From the NCBI GenBank assembly GCA_016946835.1, contig JACVTC010000003.1, forward strand, positions 1,983,001 to 2,032,500: a DNA stretch of 49,500 nucleotides, given 5' to 3'. The first letter of the stretch is position 1; each line of letters opens with the position of its first letter. The DNA comes from Neocallimastix lanati (nom. inval.). Its lineage: Eukaryota; Neocallimastigomycota; Neocallimastigomycetes; Neocallimastigales; Neocallimastigaceae. The notes beneath the pieces were generated by a model. That model made no database searches and had not been told where the DNA came from. It worked only from the letters and a program-made list of their open reading frames with translations. This document shows positions 44,319 through 49,500 of this stretch, in pieces. Made by a program: the position numbers and the translations under genes.

Positions 44319-44987
44319 TTTTTTTTTATTTTTTCAAAATATATATATATATATATACATAATTATATATAAACAATATTATTTATTTATATTTAATTAA
44401 GAACAAATAATTAAATAAAATCTTCATATTTTATTAATATTTTTAATATACTATTTAAACTGAAAATAATATCAAATATTTAATTAATTAATATGATATA
44501 TATTACAATAAACGAAATAAATAAATAAATAAAATTAAAATAAAAAATAAAAAAATAAAAGAATATATTTTTATATCAATTAAATTATTATTATTAAAAA
44601 ACAAAAAAATATTTAAAATATTTTACTATATTATTATTATTATTATTATTATTATTTGATATTTTATTTATCACGTAAGTTAAGTATAAATTTAATTAAT
44701 ATTATTATCAAAGTAGAAACACAGTTTTTAATTAATTCATGTATTAGTAATAATAATATTAAAAAAGTCTTATTAATTTTAGTTAATTTGTAGTAGTATT
44801 ATTAGTATTAATGTTATTCATAAGGTATTATTATAATTATTTAAATAATAATTAGGTATTATTAAAATATTTTGTACAATCACTATAAAGTATTATAAAA
44901 ATTGTAAAGTATAATTAATAATATATCATTAGTATTAGTGGTACATGTATTATTAGTATTATATAGAGTGAAATTATTTTTCATAAT

Positions 44988-45064
44988 TATTATTGTTAAT
45001 AGTATTATATTTTTCTTTGTTTAGTTATTATTGTTAATAGTATTATATTTTTCTTTTTTTAGTT
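44988..45064. repeat. 38-bp direct duplication
   Basis: TTGTTAATAGTATTATATTT begins at 44993 and again at 45031, each followed by TTCTTT and TTTAGTTA. Confidence 0.8.
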
Positions 45065-45091
45065 AAAGATTATATTTTTCGTTATTATTAA

Positions 45092-45325
45092 TAGTATTAA
45101 AATTTATTTTATTTTTTATTTTTTATAAATATTAATTATATATATTTTAAAAATTATATAATCGTATTAAATTTTATTTTATTTTTATTTTTTATAAATA
45201 TTAATTATATATATTTTAAAAATTATATAATCGTATTAAAATTTATTTTATTTTTTATTTTTTTAATTATATATTTTAAAAATTATATAATCGTATTAAA
45301 ATTTATTTTATTTTTTATAAATATT
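45092..45325. repeat. Tandem repeat of about 70 bp, 3.5 copies
   Basis: The marker GTATTAAAATTTATTTTATT recurs at 45094, 45164, 45233 and 45293 (periods 70, 69 and 60). Each unit ends TTTTAAAAATTATATAATC. The third unit lacks about 10 bp. Confidence 0.85.
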
Positions 45326-46484
45326 AATGGAACAAATATAATTTTAAAAGGTTTAATATATTATACTATTATTATTAATATATTATGAAATTTATCATTA
45401 ATAAATATATTCAAGTAAACAGAATGAATAAATTTAGCAAATAGAATTGATTCATCAATTACTATAAATAGTAATTTTTAATATTCAATATCACTTTTTT
45501 TTTTTTGTTTTGAATAATACTATAATATATGAGAAATAATTTAAATAATTTATTTTTAATTGATATAATTTATTTGTTAATATATTAACAGATTGGAATA
45601 TTTTGAAGATAGGTGATACAAAGAATAAAAAAAAAATTTTATTTTATTTTTATATCTAAATATTATGATGAAATACAAATATATATATAAAAAAAAAAAG
45701 TTTCATATGATAAATGGTAGCTTTTCAATTATTATTTTTTAAAAAATAAAATAAAATAATAATTATAAATAATAATAATATGTAACAAACTAAATTAAAT
45801 TAAAATTTTAATATAATATGTCTTTTGAATAATTTTTAACTTTATTAATTTTTTTTTATTTTTTTTTAAATGTGTTTAAATAGTAGAAATTTTTAAATAT
45901 TCAAGAAAAAAAAAAAAGTTCATATTCATAAACAATATCTAAATTTAATTAAATTTCAATTGCTCATAGTTAATATATTATTTTCTAATACTAATAATAA
46001 TAAAATAGATTTTGTTATTACTATTATTATTATTTTTAATAAAATATGGAATTTATCAATAAGCCTTTCTATTATTAATGACTATTATTTTTAATTTCAA
46101 TTTTAATTCAGTTTTTATTATTATTTTATTATATTATTTCATAAAATATTAAAAAATTAATTTTTTTAATTATTAATATAAATTTTATTTATTTTATTTT
46201 ATTCTATTGTATATATGTATATATATATTTTTTATTTTTATTTTTTTCGTTATTGTTTTAAATTATTTTTTTTTTTATTTTTGTTATATAAAATTTTATA
46301 AATTTAGATATATTTAATAATTGTATAGAAAATTATATAATTTTTTTTTTTAAAAAAAAAAAGCAAATTTTAAATCGTTTTGTTTTTTTAAAAAAATAGT
46401 TTTTATATATCTTATAAATAAAAATTACATAATAAATAAATAATTAAAAAACAAACAAATATTTTATTTATTTTTTGTAAATAT

Positions 46485-46521
<37 letters not shown>

Positions 46522-46601
46522 AAATAAGTTATATTCAATAAATTATTAATAAATTATTCTTTAAATTAAATAAAATTAATTTGAAATTTAGGTCAATTAA
46601 A

Positions 46602-48281
46602 ATGGTTAAAGCAAAAACTAATAAAAGCATAAAAGATATTAAAGAAGATAATACTGTTATTAGACGTTTAATGAAAACGAATTCTACTCGTGATGGTATT
46701 TTCCTTTTTATGGCCCTTTTTGTCATTTTACCAATAGGAATCATGTTCATTCTTGTATCCTATAACATATATAAAGAACGTAAAAATTTCGTAAAAACCC
46801 ATGAAGGTGTAAGTATATAAATATATATATAGTTAAAAAAAAAAAAAAAAACATATTTTAAATGATATATTATTATTGAAAATGAAAGAAAAAAAAAAAT
46901 TAGAATAAAATAAAATGGTCTAAAGTTTAAATATTAATAATTTGCTATTAATTTGTTCTTACTTTATATATATGTGGTAGTTCGAATACACACCAGAAAT
47001 TAAAGATTTTGGAATTGGAATTTTATCTTGTATCATTATATATTTAATTCGTGTTAATTCTATTAAATATATTTTCGATAGTAGAGCTAAAAAAACAGTT
47101 AACTATTTCCCTTCTGAGGAATTAAGAAAGAAAAAAATCGAAAAGGTATGTTTCATACCATAAATTACATAAATTTGTTATTATATTTGTTTAATATAAA
47201 AAAAAAAAAAAAAAAAATAAGCATTTTTACTTCATATATGAACAAAAATTAAATAAAATATTTATTTTAAAATATATTATTAAATAAAATTAAAAAAAAA
47301 AAAAATTCTAATTAAAGGCTTCTTTTGCTAGATTCAGAACATTATGGTACATTTTTATCACTATCGTCGGTTACTATTGTCTTAAAGATGTTGAATGGCT
47401 TCCAAAAACTTTAGGTGGTAAAGCTCGTTATGAAGATTTAAGTTTATTCTGGGAAGGTCTTCCATATCAACCACAAGAAAGAAAAATTATTGTCTATTAC
47501 ATGATACAATTTGGTTCAGCTTTATGTACTTTTATTCTTCAATTTAAACAAAATCGTACCCGTAACAGTTAGTAAGTATAAATATAAATATTATTAATTT
47601 TTAGAAAATAAATTTTTTATTATAATAATAAATATTCTTTTCTAATTACTATTATTATTATTGTTGTTGATGTTACTACTACTACTACTATTATTATTAT
47701 TATTATTCATTTATTAATAATATTTATTATTATTATTTATTATTATTAATTTTATTTAATTATCAATTAAATTAAATAATAATTATTTCTTTAGTGGTGA
47801 ATTCCTTCTTCATGATATGGCTACTTTAATGCTCTTAGTTATTAGTTTCTTAAATAATTATATTCGTATGGGTGCTGTTGTTCTTTTCCTTCATGATATT
47901 TCAGATATTTTCTCATATGGTTGTAAGATTTTCGTTGATACCAAACATATTAAGACTACTTTATTCTTCTATGTTAATTTAGTTATTACTTGGTTTTGGA
48001 CTCGTTTATACGTTTTCCCATTCCAAGTTATTCTTCAATGTTTCACTAACAATATTTGGGCTCGTCCAGAACTTGTTGGCTATATGATTATTGCTATTTG
48101 TTTAGGTACACTTCTTTGTCTTCACGTTTATTGGATTGTTCTTATCTTAGGTATTGGTGTTAAATTCCTCCGCACCGGTGAAGCTGATGATATGCAAGAT
48201 GCTGAAAAAACCGAAGACTTTTCAAAATCAAAATTTTCAGCTAATAGAACTGTTGACATTACAAGTAAGAAAGAAGAATAA
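46602..48281 (+). CDS. LAG1-like: Ceramide synthase (Lag1/TLC family), copy 2; four exons
   Basis: Exons 46602-46808, 46981-47145, 47318-47571 and 47795-48281 give 370 residues. Exons 1-3 are exactly as long as in copy 1 (207, 165 and 254 nt), and all intron phases match (0, 0, 2), proving a tandem duplication. The Lag1 motif is LLHDMATLMLLVISFLNNYI followed by RMGAVVLFLHDISDIF, again with H215-D216 in place of His-His. Membrane spans match copy 1. Exon 4 contains CFTNNIWARPELVGYMII, identical to copy 1. Exons 1-2 and the tails differ most (this tail ends VDITSKKEE). Two expressed enzymes with different acyl-CoA preference, as with yeast Lag1 and Lac1, is the natural expectation but is inferred. 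The start is placed at the ATG that aligns with copy 1; the upstream in-frame TTG at 46581 is ignored. Confidence 0.92.
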
Positions 48282-48742
48282 ATTTAAATGAAAAATAGAC
48301 CTAATGTATACAAAACAGAAACAAAAACAAAAACAATAATAAAAAAAAAAAAAATAGAAATCATAAAATCATTATAATTAGAACATATACACATATACAC
48401 ATATACACATATATTATAGATTAAATTAAATTAAAAAAAAAAATAATAATAATAATTATAATATGTTCCATTTCTTTTTATTTTTGAAATAAAATAATTA
48501 TATATATTTTATGATTAAAATATGTAATACTATCTTTATCCATAATTAACCATATTTTAAAACAAAATAATATATATATATATAAATAAAAGTAATAAAA
48601 TAATAATAAAAAAAAAATATAAACATAATTATTTTTCGTTATTAGATATTTATGAAAAACTTGGATAATTTAATATTTTTTGATATTATTAATTAATAAT
48701 GGCAGTTATTTCAATATAAAATTTTATATTTAAATAACTGCC

Positions 48743-48794
<52 letters not shown>

Positions 48795-49201
48795 TAATTT
48801 CTATATTTTAAACAAGGTTATTTTTTTCATTTTTTATTTTTTAATTTTTTTTTTTTTTTTTTTCATAATATTGTTTTTTTTTAAATTAAAATCATATGTC
48901 AAATTCTTTCAAAAAAAAAAAAAGTTTGTCCTTTTTTTTTTTTTAAATTTTAATATTTAAAGTTTATAATATTTTAATAATATTTTATTTTTTAATATTT
49001 TAAATATAAATATGTTGTATTATTATACAACATATATATATTTAAATAATAAATTATATTAAGTTTAAGTTTATTTTTTAAATTTTAAAAAATTTATTAA
49101 AATTTTTATTGTTAAATACATTTATTTTAATATCCATTTCATTATTTCATTAGAAATATATATCAGAATAGGTTATAATTATATGACATAGTTTTTATAA
49201 C

Positions 49202-49247
<46 letters not shown>

Positions 49248-49500
49248 TGTTTGTTTCTCTCTGTTTTTTGTTTCTGCTTTGTTAAATAATTGTTATTACA
49301 TATTAATTTATAAGGTCTACATGATAATTTCTTTTAAATTTTTATTAATTTTGTAATAAAAATTTATGTTTTTACATAAAAATCATAAATCATAAATAAA
49401 ATAATAATTCATAAATAAAGAATAAAAAATAGAAAATAAATAATATTGATATTTTTATTATTAACTATTATTATTGTTATTATAAAAATAAACTAATTAT
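48282..49500. other. AT-rich region 3' of ceramide synthase copy 2
   Basis: Includes an (ACATATAC)n octamer array of about four copies (about 48,383-48,411), an ATT array (about 48,747-48,794), a 39-base T tract (about 49,206-49,244) and the hairpin listed separately. No gene is seen up to the window edge. Confidence 0.5.
48698..48745. repeat. 24-bp inverted repeat with one mismatch and no loop
   Basis: The left arm begins AATGGCAGTTATTTC and the right arm ends AAATAACTGCCATT. The centre AATATAAAATTTTATATT is itself a perfect palindrome. The only mismatch is C opposite T. It lies about 420 bp 3' of ceramide synthase copy 2 and contains the only GC-containing words nearby. Confidence 0.9.

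Larger units (their letters stand above)
44253..46601. other. AT-rich spacer between the two ceramide synthase genes
   Basis: About 2.35 kb. It holds two tandem-repeat arrays (listed separately) and an AT dinucleotide array just before copy 2 (about 46,488-46,516) that is probably part of its promoter or leader. Sequence similarity to the upstream region of copy 1 is not apparent by eye. No gene was seen. Confidence 0.5.

Overview
This is an extremely AT-rich eukaryotic window. Long stretches contain almost only A and T, with many homopolymer tracts and microsatellites. Genes are split by AT-rich spliceosomal introns (GTAAGT/GTATGT-like donors, TAG or AAG acceptors). Proteins carry Asn runs and low-complexity linkers. 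The combination of very low GC, intron-rich conserved genes, Lag1-type ceramide synthases, a mucin-like single-pass surface protein, huge ankyrin proteins and MULE/copia relics points to an anaerobic gut fungus (Neocallimastigomycota). Dictyostelium shares the AT bias and Asn runs, but 17 introns in one gene argue against it. The assignment is inference. No bacterial-type features are present.

Layout: (i) 1-3379 minus, the 5' part of a giant intronless ankyrin-repeat gene that runs off the left edge. (ii) About 3.97-7.14 kb, decayed transposon sequence, including a clear dead Ty1/copia reverse transcriptase/RNase H. (iii) 7753-8916 plus, a two-exon HAD-family phosphatase. (iv) About 9.58-12.4 kb, a minisatellite, a dead MULE transposase with its catalytic core missing, and a 135-unit ATT array. 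(v) 13288-19970 minus, a complete 18-exon exportin-1/CRM1 gene. (vi) 20-25.1 kb, a gene-poor AT desert with a perfect hairpin, a tandem duplication and coding-like relics. (vii) 25119-29749 minus, an 8-exon gene for an unidentified 1091-residue protein with a 95-Asn run. (viii) 32937-34215 minus, a two-exon, Mid2-like mucin-type membrane protein. (ix) 34.2-42.3 kb, an 8 kb desert. (x) 42297-44252 and 46602-48281 plus, tandem paralogous ceramide synthase (Lag1/TLC) genes with identical intron positions and phases.

The genes do not form a pathway. Exportin-1 is nuclear export housekeeping, the ceramide synthase pair is sphingolipid synthesis in the ER, and the mucin-like protein is a likely cell-surface sensor. 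All exon models were assembled by eye from splice signals and reading-frame continuity. Each multi-exon model sums to a multiple of three with no internal stop.

The best leads are: the ceramide synthase pair, in which the normally invariant His-His of the Lag1 motif reads His-Asp in both copies; a 48-bp minisatellite motif found at two loci in opposite orientation, once inside an exportin intron; two GC-containing near-perfect hairpins in intergenic DNA; and the unidentified 1091-residue protein.
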